From NCBI RefSeq assembly GCF_030272615.1, contig NC_081415.1:373403009-373467008 (forward strand): a DNA stretch of 64,000 bases, written 5' to 3'. Below the pieces are notes generated by a model that worked only from the letters and a program-made list of their open reading frames with translations, was not told the origin of the DNA and made no database searches. This document shows, one piece after another, positions 1 through 10,942 of this stretch; position 1 is the stretch's first letter, and the number at the start of each line of letters is the position of its first letter. The DNA comes from Cryptomeria japonica (taxonomy: Eukaryota > Streptophyta > Pinopsida > Cupressales > Cupressaceae). The translations under genes and the position numbers were made by a program.

Positions 1-1626
1 GAGTACGAAGCATTGGTTACAGGACTCCGAGTGGCCGTTCACAAGAACATCAAGCATTTGCAAGTCTATGGAGATTCTCAATTAGTCATCCGACAAGTCA
101 ATGATGACTATGAGACAAAGGATGAAAAGCTTATTCCTTATAAGCACATGGTAGACTTCTTCAAGACCAAATTCACAGCTATCCATTTCAGTCAAGTGCC
201 AAGAATACAAAATAAGTCGGTAGATGCGATGGCTACAATTGCTTCCATGATAAATATGCCTCAGAATATGGACAAGTGTGAATTCCTGGTCGAACAATTG
301 CTAGTCCCCTCTTTTGACATTCCGACTGCTAATGTGATGTGCGTTCTTGTTGGTCCCAATTCCCCTTGGTACAATGATATATATCAGTATTTGAAATCCC
401 AGACTTTACCACCTAACCTTTCTGCTAACCAACGCCGAGCCTTTATTCGACAAACAGCCAAATATGTCATCATCGCCGACACCCTTTACCGTCGTTCTTT
501 TGACCATACCCTCCTTAGGTGTTTGGATTCTGACGAAGCACAAACGGCTTTACACGAGGTTCACGATGGTATATGTGGGGGCCATTTCAATGGTCTTAGC
601 CTAGCCAAAAAGTTGATTCGTGCTGGGTATTACTGGCCCACTTTGGAAAAAGATGTTCATGAATTTGTTAAAAAGTGCTACAAGTGCCAGATTCATGGAG
701 ATTATATTCATGCACCAGCTCAAGAGCTTCATTCTGTTATATCTCCATGGCCCTTTTCTCAGTGGGGATTGGATCTTATTGGCAAGATTCAGCCAACATC
801 TGCAAATGGACACAAGTTCATTATTACAGCTACAGAATATTTTACAAAATGGATTGAATCCATCCCCATGACCTATATCACTAGTGTCCAAATTTCAAAA
901 TTTTTGCTAAATTATATCATATGCAGATATGGGGTTCCCCTTGCCATAGTCACAGATAATGGTCGACCCTTCAAGAATAAAGATGTTAAAGAGCTTTGTG
1001 AAAAATTTCATATTCAACACCGTTTTTCTAGCCCATACTATCCACAAGGTAACGGTCAAGCTGAAGCATCAAATAAAACCATTATCAAGATCCTGAAGAA
1101 AGTTGTCAATGATGCTGGTCAAGATTGGCACGTACAGTTAAATCCAGCACTGTGGGCCTATCGCACTTCTATCCGCACCCCTACTGGTGCCACACCTTAT
1201 TCCTTGGTGTATGGTGCGGAAGCCATTTTACCTTTGGAAGTCGAGATTCCTTCCTTGAGAGTTTCCTTGCAACACCTGATTGATGATGAGACACACAGAG
1301 TCTCTCGGCTGCATCAGCTTGAGATGTTAGATGAAAAATGTCAGACAGCTCTGACACATTTGCAAGCATACCAAAACCGTCTCCGTCGCTCTTACAATAA
1401 GAAGGTCAAAGGGCGACACTTCGAAGTGGGAGACCTGGTTTTAAAGGCAAATCCCAAGAATGCACAGTCTACTGACATCATCAAGGGAAAGTTTGAACCT
1501 AATTGGGTTGGGCCTTTCATAGTAACTACAGCCTATGGCTCGGGGGCATATCAGCTTGCGACTCCCGAAGGTGAACCTCTGTCTGATCCTATTAATAGCA
1601 TGCATCTTCGCAAGTACTGGGCATAG
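1..1626 (+). CDS. pol: Tat-type pol C-terminus: second RNase H end plus integrase
   Basis: The frame is open from base 1 to the TAG at 1624-1626 (541 codons) and is cut by the window edge, so no start is assigned. Residues 1-80 are the end of an RNase H, with EYEAL, YGDSQL and a final VDAMA giving acidic residues of the active site. A zinc-binding H-H-C-C finger follows from about residue 182 (HEVHDGICGGHF, then CYKCQIH). The integrase core has D258 (GLDLIG), D319 (VTDNG) and E355 (QAEASN), a D-x35-E spacing. The tail ends with HLRKYWA. The catalytic triad is intact and there are no stops, making this the best preserved coding segment among the three Tat copies. Its product would insert the element's cDNA into chromosomes. 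Confidence 0.95.
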   Translation, partial: EYEALVTGLRVAVHKNIKHLQVYGDSQLVIRQVNDDYETKDEKLIPYKHMVDFFKTKFTAIHFSQVPRIQNKSVDAMATIASMINMPQNMDKCEFLVEQLLVPSFDIPTANVMCVLVGPNSPWYNDIYQYLKSQTLPPNLSANQRRAFIRQTAKYVIIADTLYRRSFDHTLLRCLDSDEAQTALHEVHDGICGGHFNGLSLAKKLIRAGYYWPTLEKDVHEFVKKCYKCQIHGDYIHAPAQELHSVISPWPFSQWGLDLIGKIQPTSANGHKFIITATEYFTKWIESIPMTYITSVQISKFLLNYIICRYGVPLAIVTDNGRPFKNKDVKELCEKFHIQHRFSSPYYPQGNGQAEASNKTIIKILKKVVNDAGQDWHVQLNPALWAYRTSIRTPTGATPYSLVYGAEAILPLEVEIPSLRVSLQHLIDDETHRVSRLHQLEMLDEKCQTALTHLQAYQNRLRRSYNKKVKGRHFEVGDLVLKANPKNAQSTDIIKGKFEPNWVGPFIVTTAYGSGAYQLATPEGEPLSDPINSMHLRKYWA

Positions 1627-1740
1627 TTTGCTGTCAAATTTTTCTTCAAATATGATCCTGAAAAAAATACAAAAAAAAAATGAAAAAAGCAAAAAAAAAA
1701 GAAAAGAGAAAAGAAAAAAATGAATGATTCGCCCTCTAGT

Positions 1741-1800
1741 GAAAACCTGGCAAACAGGCGCTTTGGGCAAGTACCATGGTGAAAACCTGGCAATCAGGCG
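1741..1800 (+). repeat. Duplicated GAAAACCTGGCAAACAGGCG motif
   Basis: GAAAACCTGGCAAACAGGCG at 1741-1760 recurs at 1781-1800 with one change (CAATCAGG), a period of 40 bases. Tat element 2 carries diverged versions in the same place after pol (about 11087-11108 and 11134-11155), so the motif is a shared element feature and not a chance repeat. Confidence 0.8.
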
Positions 1801-2040
1801 CCATGAGTAATGAGATTATTGCTCTGTCATCTATCATGACTTCTAGCCATGCTTTCTCTCGGCCAGTTATCATGCCTATCGTTCACTCAACCCAATGTTT
1901 TATTCCAGGCCTGTTATTGGTCAACATCACTGTCTTGCTCACTCCAGTGTCTTGTACATATGTTTTGGTCCTGGTTTATGTATCTTTCAAGTGCGCATTG
2001 GGTGCTTTTCCCTCATCATGATCAATCACTAGAGCTTAAA

Positions 2041-2245
2041 CATTGAAAAAAGTCCTGAAAAAAATCCATAAAAATCCAATAATGTCCTGAAAAAATCATA
2101 AAAATTGAAAAAAAGTCCTGAAAAAAGTCATAAAAATTGAAAAATGTCATGACAAAATCCTAAAAATTTCAAAAATGTCCTGAAAAAATCCATAAAAATC
2201 AAATAAAGTCCTGAAAAAATGAACACAAAAAATAATAAAAATTGT
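2041..2245 (+). repeat. Degenerate tandem repeat, GTCCTGAAAAAA-type
   Basis: The phrase GTCCTGAAAAAAATCC or close variants (GTCCTGAAAAAATC, GTCATGACAAAATCC) recurs about seven times with spacings of roughly 25-35 bases. It alternates with ATAAAAATTGAAAAA. A shorter relative sits at 10973-11050 in the 3' UTR of element 2. Confidence 0.75.
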
Positions 2246-3813
2246 AAAACTCCAAAAACAAAACCCGCATTCTGCAATAAATTATTCCTTTTGTGCATAA
2301 GACAGCTTACTGAGCATTCCTCCAACGACACTCGCAATACATTTAACGCTGTGCTTTAATAAAATCATGCTTTAACCAGATGAACTTTTTCAATCCAAAC
2401 CAAACATTCAAATTGATCAAAATTGTCTTATCAATCGAATATCAACATCAAAATCATTTGTCCTTGTCACATTATCATGGGTCTTATACAGGGTGTGGTA
2501 TACTCGAAACCAGACTGTGTCCTATCTTAGACGGGGTACCGCATTTCCTGAAACCAGACAGCATGATCGTCGTATCAGCACTTTCAACTTTTGACAATGA
2601 AGATCAAGATGTTTGTCTGATTTACTCGAATTTGTGAGTCTTATCTTTTTATTGGTTTATCTTTGGCTTCGATCATGTTCCTATGTTGCTCAATGATGTC
2701 ACTGAGTGATTTAGAGTGACCAGGATGGTTCATGATTCCTTTTCTTTTTGATTGTGATTGTTGTTTGTCTGTGATGTGTCTGTCTTTTGCAAAAAGGGTT
2801 GCATTTCAGCTCTGGCCTTCCATGCCATGATGCTCCGCATCCATTTTGCTACATTAAATAAAGGTTCTCACCTACAAAGTGCATTACTAAAAGCAAATTT
2901 TTCTTCATCTCTAATTTCCCTCTACTAACACTTCTTCCATCCGGTCGGATAGTTAGTTCGGTCTAGTGCTCCGATATCCAAGCACATATGATGCATCCTG
3001 CATCCATTTGGTTAGTACATTTGCATTTCACCACATATTACATCAAGTATTTTCATTTCATAAATACATCAAAAAAATACATAAAAATGCATCCATACAT
3101 GTTCATAAACCAGTGCATAAGTCATCCATACATGCAAAAAAACATAAGTCATAACATATTGCATCCCATCATATTGATGCATATCATATCACATATCACA
3201 ATCATATCGGAGTACAAAATCAGACTGTCGGTCCTAAGTATGGCCCACAGGCTGACTACAAAATGTCAAACTACATAATGTCCACTGTCTGTCATAAGGA
3301 GTACGTGCCTCTGTCACTGGGTGCTCCCTCTATCCTCCTCATCCCCGCAATGTCCCGTAAGCCCTCAAAATTCATGAAATCCAAAACATGGGTTTTCGAG
3401 ATACATACCGCTGCTCCTGCATCCTCCGGTCGTCTGAATGTGCGTCGTTGGAATGTTTGCCATCTGTCTGCAAGTGTCCTTGTCCAGAGCAACAAATTCT
3501 CCTCTTTGGCTAGTGTAAATGAGCAATTTTCACCCTCTTGGTCCCATTTATAGCTCTTTGTCATTGCATAGATGGATGTGCGTCCTCTCCATCTTATGTT
3601 GGTCGCGGTCTTGTGCACCTTAAATTGCTTGTCCTTCATGCATCTGATATCTGATTTTCAGTCCGTTCGATCCTATCATTTTTTATCGATCAATTGGCCT
3701 CTTTTCCACATGTTTCCGGCCAATTCCTCAAGGGGGCATGCATATGTCATTATTATTGTCTGGGGCATTTTCGTTATTGTTCTTTGAAACAACGCTTAAA
3801 ATCGCATTGTCTC

Positions 3814-3827
3814 AAAGAGGGGCAAAA
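3814..3827 (+). promoter_or_regulatory. Polypurine tract of Tat element 1
   Basis: AAAGAGGGGCAAAA lies directly against the LTR start. In LTR retrotransposons this RNA survives RNase H and primes plus-strand DNA. Element 2 has nearly the same tract (24482-24494). Confidence 0.85.
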
Positions 3828-4109
3828 TGTAGACACCTAAAAATGGTCAACGCTTGCGAGGTCATACTTTAACATTTGCGCATTGCCTCATTTCAGGTTT
3901 TTGCGTCGCATTAACATTTCTCCTATGTCACGCACTTGGTCTTTATCATTTGCGAACATCGAGTCATTCTTCTACATTCTTCAATCATCTCGTCCTCGAA
4001 TTTGGTCTTGTCGACAACATCTATCCAGTCATCATTTTAATCGATCTTATCCTATTGCATCAATGTGCATGCTTATTTGTCATCATTTTGGACATCATCA
4101 ATCCAAATT

Positions 4110-4400
4110 AGGGTTTTGTCCTCTTTTCAATCCTGTCAATCTTGCGATCAGTTTGTCATCGATCATTGTCCTCTTTTCAATCTTATCATCTAGCGATTGG
4201 TTTATCAATCTTGTCGTTTTACGATCGATTTGTCATCGATCGTTGTCATGTTCGATCTTGTCATTTGCGATCGATTTATCATCGATCGTGGTCATTTTCA
4301 ATCTTGTCGTTTTCCAATATATTCTGTCATCGATCATTGTCCTCTTATCAATTTTGTCATTTTGCGATCATTTCGCAATCAATCGTTGTTTGTCTCAATT
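4110..4400. repeat. Internal LTR repeats with CATCGATC core
   Basis: The phrase TTTGTCATCGATCATTGTCC recurs with small changes near 4150, 4227, 4273 and 4322, alternating with TTTCAATCTTGTC. Spacing is irregular (about 45-80 bases). The CGATCGAT palindrome suggests possible protein-binding sites, but this is only an inference. Confidence 0.7.
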
Positions 4401-4989
4401 ATGTCAATTTGGATCAATTTGTCATTGTTCCTCGTCAATTGGCGCATTTTATCAAATCATTTATCACATTGGTCATTTGTCAATCCAAAATCAAATCAAA
4501 TCGAGTCAATTGTCTTTCAAGACCTAATTCATCTTTCAGGGTTTTGTGATTTAATCGTTTAACCTTGTGCGTCGTTTCTTCCTCTAGGATTGAATAATTT
4601 ATTTATTTATCCTAGGTCTTGGCTAATTAATTATTCCTCTCTTTATGAATTAATTAATAAATGAAAAAAATTATTAATTAATTTCCTAATCTTTCATTAA
4701 TTATTCCTCTTATCATAAATTAATTAATAAATGAAAAATTATTAATTAATTTATCTAATTTTCCTTATTTTTCATTCCCTCTTTGTGAATTAATTGATAA
4801 ATGAGAAATTATTAATTCACTAAGTTCCTATTTTCCTCATTTCTAATTTTTTGAATTTTCATTAATTTCATTAATTTCCTAATTCCTAATTTTCCTAATT
4901 CCTATTTTCTAATTTTCTAATTCAAATTCCACCTAATTATCTTGTCTCTAGTTCTCCCTATTTGTGTGCTTCATGCGTCATACTCTTGA

Positions 4990-5165
4990 CATAGCAATTT
5001 GTCATAGAATTTGTCATAAATTGTCATAAAATTCTTGACATAGAAATGTGTCATAGAATTTGTCATAAAATGTCATAAAATGTCATGAATTGTCATAAGC
5101 CTTGCATAGCAATTTGTCATAAAATCTGTCATAAGCCTCTTTGCATAGCAATATGTCATAACTTT
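4990..5165. repeat. TGTCATA-rich repeat block
   Basis: Short units such as AATTTGTCATAGAATTTGTC and TGACATAGCAATTTGTC are repeated about a dozen times. The block is AT-rich, has no coding frame, and lies just upstream of the candidate TATA box of the LTR. Confidence 0.75.
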
Positions 5166-5232
5166 GCTATTATTGATTTGAATTTCTATTCAAATCTCTT
5201 TCATGCTAATTTGCTCATTTATCCAATTCTTC

Positions 5233-5240
5233 TATAAATT
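5233..5240 (+). promoter_or_regulatory. Candidate LTR TATA box
   Basis: TATAAATT follows the repeat block at the place expected for the U3/R boundary. The LTR of element 2 has the same octamer in similar context at 25189-25196. Confidence 0.5.
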
Positions 5241-5579
5241 GGATGATTTTCAATCAAACCTAATCCGAATTTCTATAAAACTACTGAACTTTCGTTTCTA
5301 GTACTCTTGAACTTTCTTGCTTTCAACTGTATGTGCACTTGTAGGTGAGATCCACAAACCCATTGAAGAGGAAAGAACAACAATGGAGCCGCATGGAAGG
5401 AGTGTTCAATTCTACGTCTGGTTTGCATAATTTTCATTTTGAATACTTTGTTTTCATACCTCCATTGAATGTGCTTTGGAATTAGGTTCATTTCAATGAG
5501 TATTCTTATGATTGAGCTATCATGTCTAGTGTTTTGATTGATCTACTTGTTTTGATGATTCCTAATCTTCTATGCTACA

Positions 5580-7445
5580 GATTCATGAAGTGAAGGCAGT
5601 TCCATCTACATACCATCAATGCTTAAAATTTCCTTATAATGGAGTTGAAGTCAGTATTCCTGCTGATACAAATCTCCCCTGTAATGCATTGACAAAAGGT
5701 GTTGATACCTTTGTGCCTCATAATAGGGCAGCCTCTGCAAATGAAAATCCAGAAGCTCTAATGAAGGACTTAGAAAAGAAATTGAAGATTACAAATACTA
5801 GCATGGATGACTACAAGATAGAACTAGTACTTTCATTAGTCTCTCTCCCTCCATCACTGAAACAGTTGGGCAAACCATTAGAGGCTATGAGAACACAGAC
5901 TTTAACTTTGAATATCATATATGATGGTCTTTTTGTAAAGTCTTCTACTTCCCTGGCAGATGAAATAGAAGAGGATGTTGTTCTTAAGTGGCTTTTCAAG
6001 GAAGATAGTCAAAACAAGGAAGTACGACATTGTGAGATTTCCCCAACCCAATATGGTCCCGGCTAAAAAATGATCCAGCGCATGGGATATTTAGGTACTG
6101 GTCCCCTGGTAAAACATCAAGAGGGTATTATTGAGCCGATTCAGTTGTAAACAAAATTTATAAATGATAAGACTGGACTGGAGTACAATCCAAAAAAGAC
6201 ATCAGACCAAAAACATGCTTCTAAGTCTAAGTGGAAGAAAAGGATATCGCCTTCAACATCACAGGAAGTTAACACTCAACAAATTCAAGCAGAGTGTGGA
6301 AAAGAAAAAGAGGAACTACCAATCAAGAGAGAAGAAACAATCAGTACTCAAGTTCCAATGGTATCAAATACAACACTACAAGGAGTTGAAGTTCCAGAAG
6401 ATATGAGAGATGAAGTAGAAAGACTCAAAGAATTGTTTGCACCACAAAAGTTCCAGTCACATACACTGGTAGGAAGCAAGTAGACAATTTAGAAACTGAC
6501 TCAAACAAGTATGAATGGGGTCCAGACCACCTCTCAGATACATCCTGTACAAAAACTCTAGAAGAGTCCATTGATATCACAAATGACACTCAAGAGCTGA
6601 TGCGCTTAGAGATAGAAAAGGAGATTTAGGAAATCAAACTAAAAAGACAAGAAGACTGTGAACAAGGGCTGAAAGAAGGAAGAACACCAGAATTTTTTTT
6701 ATCTATTATATACTCCTCTAATAAAATAGAACCAATCAAGTATGGGACTACACAATAAGAATTAGAAGCTACAGAAGCAGAACCGGTCATTAGTCCAGAG
6801 GAAGTTGAATGGAGTAGATGATAGGGACTCACAGAACCATCAAGGTTATGACAATAGGTATGTCAAATACAAATGATAAATGAGCCAAATCTTGAAGGAA
6901 CTTGTAGCATTAAAGATGTAGGTGTTGATACCATACATACATTCACTCAATCACTTGAAGAAGACTCGAAAACTTCATCCGATGACTCTAACAAAAGTCC
7001 TATTTATGATGATATCTACTCAACATCAAACTCTGCATCATCTGATGTAAATGAAGAGAATTTATCTACTGATCTTGTTACTATCAAACCATGATATGAA
7101 GTCCAGTCTAGCATAGAGAACAATACTACAAGTAGGTCTATTGGGTTAGGTCAACTAAATATTAAGGTGCACTTTAATAATCATGTTATAACTCTTCCTG
7201 GTCTCAAGACATCTATGCAAGGTAGTCTTCTAGAACTCGACTTCTCAATTCGTAGTTGTGATGACAATACCGTGAACTCCCTCGAACCTGTCCACACTCT
7301 ATTCTTGGTACATCTTGAATTAATTAATTGTAGTCTACAAGACCAACCCATGAATGTACCTACTTTTACCAATGACTACACGCTAGCCTATTACCTCAAT
7401 GCAGTTGAACCCATGGACTCTTCCATCAGTGAATAAAGTGAGAAT
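5580..7445 (+). pseudogene. pol: Tat element 2: protease end, G-patch-like segment, linker to RT
   Basis: Coding starts abruptly with IHEVKAVPSTYHQCLKF, the conserved C-terminal end of a Tat-type protease. The catalytic part is absent. After a charged linker and a TAA at 6064-6066, the same frame continues at 6067-6150 with KMIQRMGYLGTGPLVKHQEG, which looks like a G-patch (aromatic after MG, then spaced glycines). Low-complexity Lys/Glu-rich linker follows, with frame changes and stops. It reads best near 6164-6480 and 6873-7436. The segment leads to the reverse transcriptase at 7446. The protease end is clear, the G-patch is an inference from glycine spacing, and no function is assigned to the linker. 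Confidence 0.7.
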
Positions 7446-8651
7446 GTGACTAAAACAAATATCAAGTATCTTAGTCACAAAAATCAGAAAAATAAAAATA
7501 AAAGATCTGATGGCGAAAACCACATTGTGGTGGTGTCAGAAGTTAAAAAAGAGAAAATAAAGGACATACCTAAGGGTGAAAACCTCTCTGAGGTGCTTGA
7601 AGGTGAGATACTTGATATACTGCCAAGTCATTTTCAGGAAAGGTCTTCTATATTGATTGATCCATCTCAGCCAGTGAATATTGGGAGTCAAGAGACACCA
7701 CACATCATTCACTTAGCTCAATCACTATCAGCAGAAGAATTGAAAGATTTCACTCATCTCTTTTTAGAAAATAAGATCAATTTTGCATGGATGTACTCTG
7801 ATATGCCAAGCTTGGATCCTGATCTTATCATGCACCATCTTTCTATCACACCAGGAGTTAAACCAGTCAAGAAAAAATTCCATAAGATGCACCCTCACGT
7901 GGCACTTCTAGTCAAGGCTAAGCTAGAAAAACTGCTAAAAGCTGGATTTATCAGAGCTATAGACTATGCAGAATGGATTTCAAACATAGTACTTGTGTCA
8001 AAAGTAGACAAATCTATTAGGGTTTGCACAGACTTTAGAGATCTCAACAAAGCTTGTCTGAAGGATGACTTTCCATTGCCAAACATTGATATGATAGTCA
8101 ATTTGACTGTTGGGTATGAGATGTACTCACTAATGGATGGACTCTCTAGCTATAATCAGATCAAAATAGCTCCTAGGGATAAAGAAAAGACATCTTTCAC
8201 CTGTGCATGGGGAATCTTTTGTTGGAATGTCATGCCATTTGGGCTAAAGAACACAGGAGCAACTTACCAAAGAGCGGTAACTACTATCTTTCATGATATG
8301 ATGCATACGAATATTGAAGATTATGTTGATGAAACTTTAGTAGAGACTATGAATATATCCACGCATATTCAAGAGCTAGGCCCTATACTAGATAGAATGG
8401 AAAAATTCAAACTCTGGCTAAATCCAAAAAAGTGTGCATTTGGAGTGACATCTGGTAGACTACTTGGCTACATCATTTCAAAGAAGGGAATCAAGGTTGA
8501 TCTTGAGAAGGTCCAAGCTATAATGGAAATTCCACCTCTGAAGAACACCAGTCAAATGAGAATTTTACAGGGACATCTCCAATCAATCAGGCGCTTTATT
8601 TCTCAGCTAGCAGATAAAGCTCAACCTTTCACAAAAGTATTAAGGAAATGA
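7446..8651 (+). pseudogene. pol: Tat element 2 reverse transcriptase
   Basis: One open frame of 401 codons holds a full Ty3-type reverse transcriptase. It reads HHLSITPGVKPVKKK, then VCTDFRDLNKACLKDDFPLP, MDGLSSYNQIKIAP, NVMPFGLKNTGATYQRA and LLGYIISKKGIKVD. The catalytic box is YVDE (8322-8333) instead of YVDD, so the second catalytic aspartate is lost. The first 110 residues are a Lys-rich linker. RNase H follows directly but is broken by stops and frameshifts. The enzyme would copy element RNA into DNA in cytoplasmic particles; the YVDE change makes activity unlikely. Confidence 0.9.
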
Positions 8652-9180
8652 GTAATATACAATTGGGATCAAAAATGTGAACAACACCTTTAGAAAATCA
8701 AAGAATACCTATCCAATCCACCAATACTGATGCCACCAATTCAGGGTAAACCATTGATCTTATACATATCAGCTACTGATTTGTCATTGGGGGCACTTCT
8801 GGCACAATAGGATGAAAATAAAAAAGAGAGAGCTATATATTACATCAGCAGAACATTGGTGTCTTATGAAATTTAAACTACACTATAATAGAAAAGCATG
8901 CTTGGCATTAATCTTTGCATCACAAAAATTGAGACATTACATGTTAGCACATTCCATCAAGCTAGTAGCTAAGATTGATCCACTCAAATATCTTCTCAGC
9001 AAAGCAACACTTATAGGAAGATTGGCAAAATGGGTCATGGTCCTTACAGAGTTTGATATTGAATATGTGGAATGCAAATCCATCAAAAGACAGGTAATTG
9101 CAGATCAACTTGCTGAAGCTCCACTTGAAGATACTCAACCACTCCATATAGAATTTCCAGATGAATCAATAATGCACCTT
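8652..9180 (+). pseudogene. pol: Tat element 2 RNase H (RT-linked copy)
   Basis: Several frames together give the Ty3-type RNase H that follows reverse transcriptase. They read PLILYISATDLSLGALLAQ near 8754-8810, AIYYISRT near 8830, then KLRHYMLAHSIKLVAKIDPL and LTEFDIEYVECKSIKRQ near 8925-9090. Stops (the TGA ending the RT frame, and TAG near 8808) and at least one frameshift break it. It would normally remove the RNA strand during reverse transcription. Confidence 0.8.
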
Positions 9181-9560
9181 ACTCAAAATCCTGGAAGATG
9201 TTCTTTGATGGGTCTTTCACTCAAAATGGTTCTGGTGCTGGAATATTATTTATTACTCCTCATAAATATTTAATCCATAAGGCTTATAATATTATTTTCC
9301 CTTGCACAAACAACATTGCAGAGTATGAAGCTCTGGTAAATGGGATCAAGCTATCTATCGAATGGAAGGTTCTGGAATTACACATCTATGGAGATTCTTA
9401 GGCAATAATCAATCAAATCAATGATACATATCAGACTCGATATGAGAAACTGATGTCGTATAAAAGAATGGTGAATGATCTCAAGAAATAATTTACTTTT
9501 GTATCATTCTAGCAGATTCCCAGATCCGCAAATAAAGCAGTAGATGCTATGGCCACCTGG
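9181..9560 (+). pseudogene. pol: Tat element 2 second RNase H (before integrase)
   Basis: FFDGSFTQNGSGAGILF (from 9201), NNIAEYEALVNGI and LHIYGDS form a second RNase H of the type found in Tat elements. The acidic residues D, E and D are present, followed by a TAG at 9399 where element 1 has glutamine (GDSQL). The fold continues to SANKAVDAMAT near 9530 with further stops. Its place between the RT-linked RNase H and integrase matches element 1 and differs from element 3. Confidence 0.88.
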
Positions 9561-9589
9561 CATCCGTACCAGAGTTACAAGAGTCTAAT

Positions 9590-10942
9590 TTTCACTTTGA
9601 ATTCCTGGTGGAAGAGTTACATTCCCCTGCCTATCATTCTCCTGAGTCCCAGATAGTTTGTTCTATTATCAGACATGACTCATCCTACTATAGTCATATT
9701 TACTCTTATCTGTGTGACCTGATAATCCCTAAAAATATTACCTGTAATGAGAAAAGGAACCTAACCCGAAATGCTTCACGGTATGTCATCATTACTAATG
9801 ATTTATTTATGCGAGGTTTGGATAGTACTTTACTTAGGTGTCTAGAAAATAAAGAGTCTAAATGTGCATTATCAGAAGTCCATGAAGGTATTTGTGGATC
9901 TCATTTGAATGGTTCTACTTTAGCTCAGAAACTACTAAGGGTTGGCTACTACTAGCCAGACATGGAGAAGGACGCTATAAAGTTTTCTAAAACTTGTGAG
10001 AAGTGTCAGCTACATGGGAATCTCATACATGCTCCAACCAAGGATCTCATACCCTTCATTACACATTGGCCATTTCAGCAATGGGCCTTTGATCTCATTG
10101 GTCAGATATATCCTGCATCGTCCAATGGACACAAGTTTATCATAACTACCACTGAGTATTTCACTAAGTGGGTAGAAGAGGTTCTGCTCATCAAAGCAAC
10201 CGGTAAACAAGTAGCTCCGTTCATCCTAAACCATATCATCTACAAGAATGGGATACCTTCATCCATCATGACTAATAATGGAGGACAATTCAAGATTTAA
10301 GATTTAGACGACCTCTGTGAGAAATTCAAAATTAAACAACACTGGTCATCTGTATATTACCCTCAAGGTAATGGACAAGCTGAGGCATCTAACAAAAACC
10401 TATTGAGTATCTTACACAAAACAATAAACAAATCTAGGAAGGATTGGCATCTGCAGCTCAATCCTGCATTATGGGCTTATAGAACAAGTATCAGAACACC
10501 TACTGGGGCTACACCTTTTTCTTTGGTGTATGGGTTCAAAGCACTATCACCTATTGAAGTGGAAATACCATCTCTAAGAGTTTCTTTGCAAGGTCTTGTT
10601 ACTGATGAAGACTACAGAATAGCTAGATTGCAAGAGATCGAATTGTTGGATGAACATCAGCAAGTGGCGTTTGATGATTTGAGAGTGTATCAAAAGATAA
10701 TGTCTAAAGGATATAACAAGAAGGTTTGACAAAGAGAATTTTAGGTTGCTGACCTAGTCCTAAGAGAAAATCCTAAAAATCAACAGTTTCGAGACAACAA
10801 AGGGAAGTTTGAACCCAACTGGCTAGGTCCCTAAATCATTACTGCAGTCTTTAGCTCTGGTGCCTATTAGCTCTCAACATCGGAAGGAGAATAGCTCTGT
10901 GAACCGATTAACACCATCCACTTGAAAAAATTCTTCACTTAG
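9590..10942 (+). pseudogene. pol: Tat element 2 integrase
   Basis: The H-H-C-C finger reads SEVHEGICGSHLNG...CEKCQLHG and ends near 10020. It is interrupted by a TAG at 9955-9957, where element 1 has tryptophan in GYYWP. The core keeps D in FDLIGQ, but the second motif reads MTNNGGQF, so the catalytic aspartate is asparagine. E is kept in GQAEASN. The C-terminal part to the TAG at 10940-10942 carries several stops. With one triad residue lost and multiple stops, this integrase cannot be functional. Confidence 0.92.

Larger units (their letters stand above)
1627..3813 (+). other. Long 3' UTR of Tat element 1
   Basis: About 2.2 kb lie between the pol stop and the polypurine tract. It begins with an A-rich stretch (1660-1720), then a duplicated 20-base motif (1741-1800), a block of short A-rich repeats (2041-2245) and AT-rich sequence. 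No open frame resembles a known protein. Long 3' UTRs are usual in Tat elements. Confidence 0.7.
1..5579 (+). mobile_element. Ty3/gypsy Tat-type element 1, 3' part
   Basis: This is the 3' portion of an LTR retrotransposon whose gag, protease and reverse transcriptase lie before the window. Visible in order are an RNase H end, integrase, a long A-rich 3' UTR, a polypurine tract (3814-3827) and an LTR starting TGTAGACACC at 3828. An RNase H directly before integrase, with no chromodomain, is the arrangement known for the Tat group. The right border is set where the sequence becomes protease coding of the next element. The usual LTR end and target duplication are not visible there, so the LTR is probably truncated by a few tens of bases. 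Confidence 0.85.
3828..5579 (+). repeat. LTR of Tat element 1 (3' end lost)
   Basis: The LTR begins TGTAGACACCTAAAAATGGTC directly after the polypurine tract. It contains a repeat block (about 4110-4400), AT-rich low-complexity sequence (4580-4930), a TGTCATA-rich block (4990-5165) and a candidate TATA box TATAAATT at 5233-5240. Near 5566-5585 the sequence passes from LTR-like GCTACAGATTC to protease coding of element 2. No CA end, primer-binding site or target duplication is seen, so the boundary is a rearrangement junction. Small open frames in the repeat block are by-products of repetition. Confidence 0.75.

Noticed and set aside
1441-1793. Phe-rich minus-strand frames near 1.5-1.8 kb
   Set aside because: They are shadows of integrase coding and of the A-rich UTR tract.
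3854-4562. Overlapping hydrophobic open frames up to 214 codons
   Set aside because: All three frames are open because of the repeated CGATC/TTTCAATC units in the LTR, and the peptides are repeats without domains.
5572-5580. Splice acceptor and start of a host exon at CTATGCTACAG/ATTCATG
   Set aside because: The coding downstream is the interior of a retroelement protease, so a rearrangement junction explains it better than a host exon.
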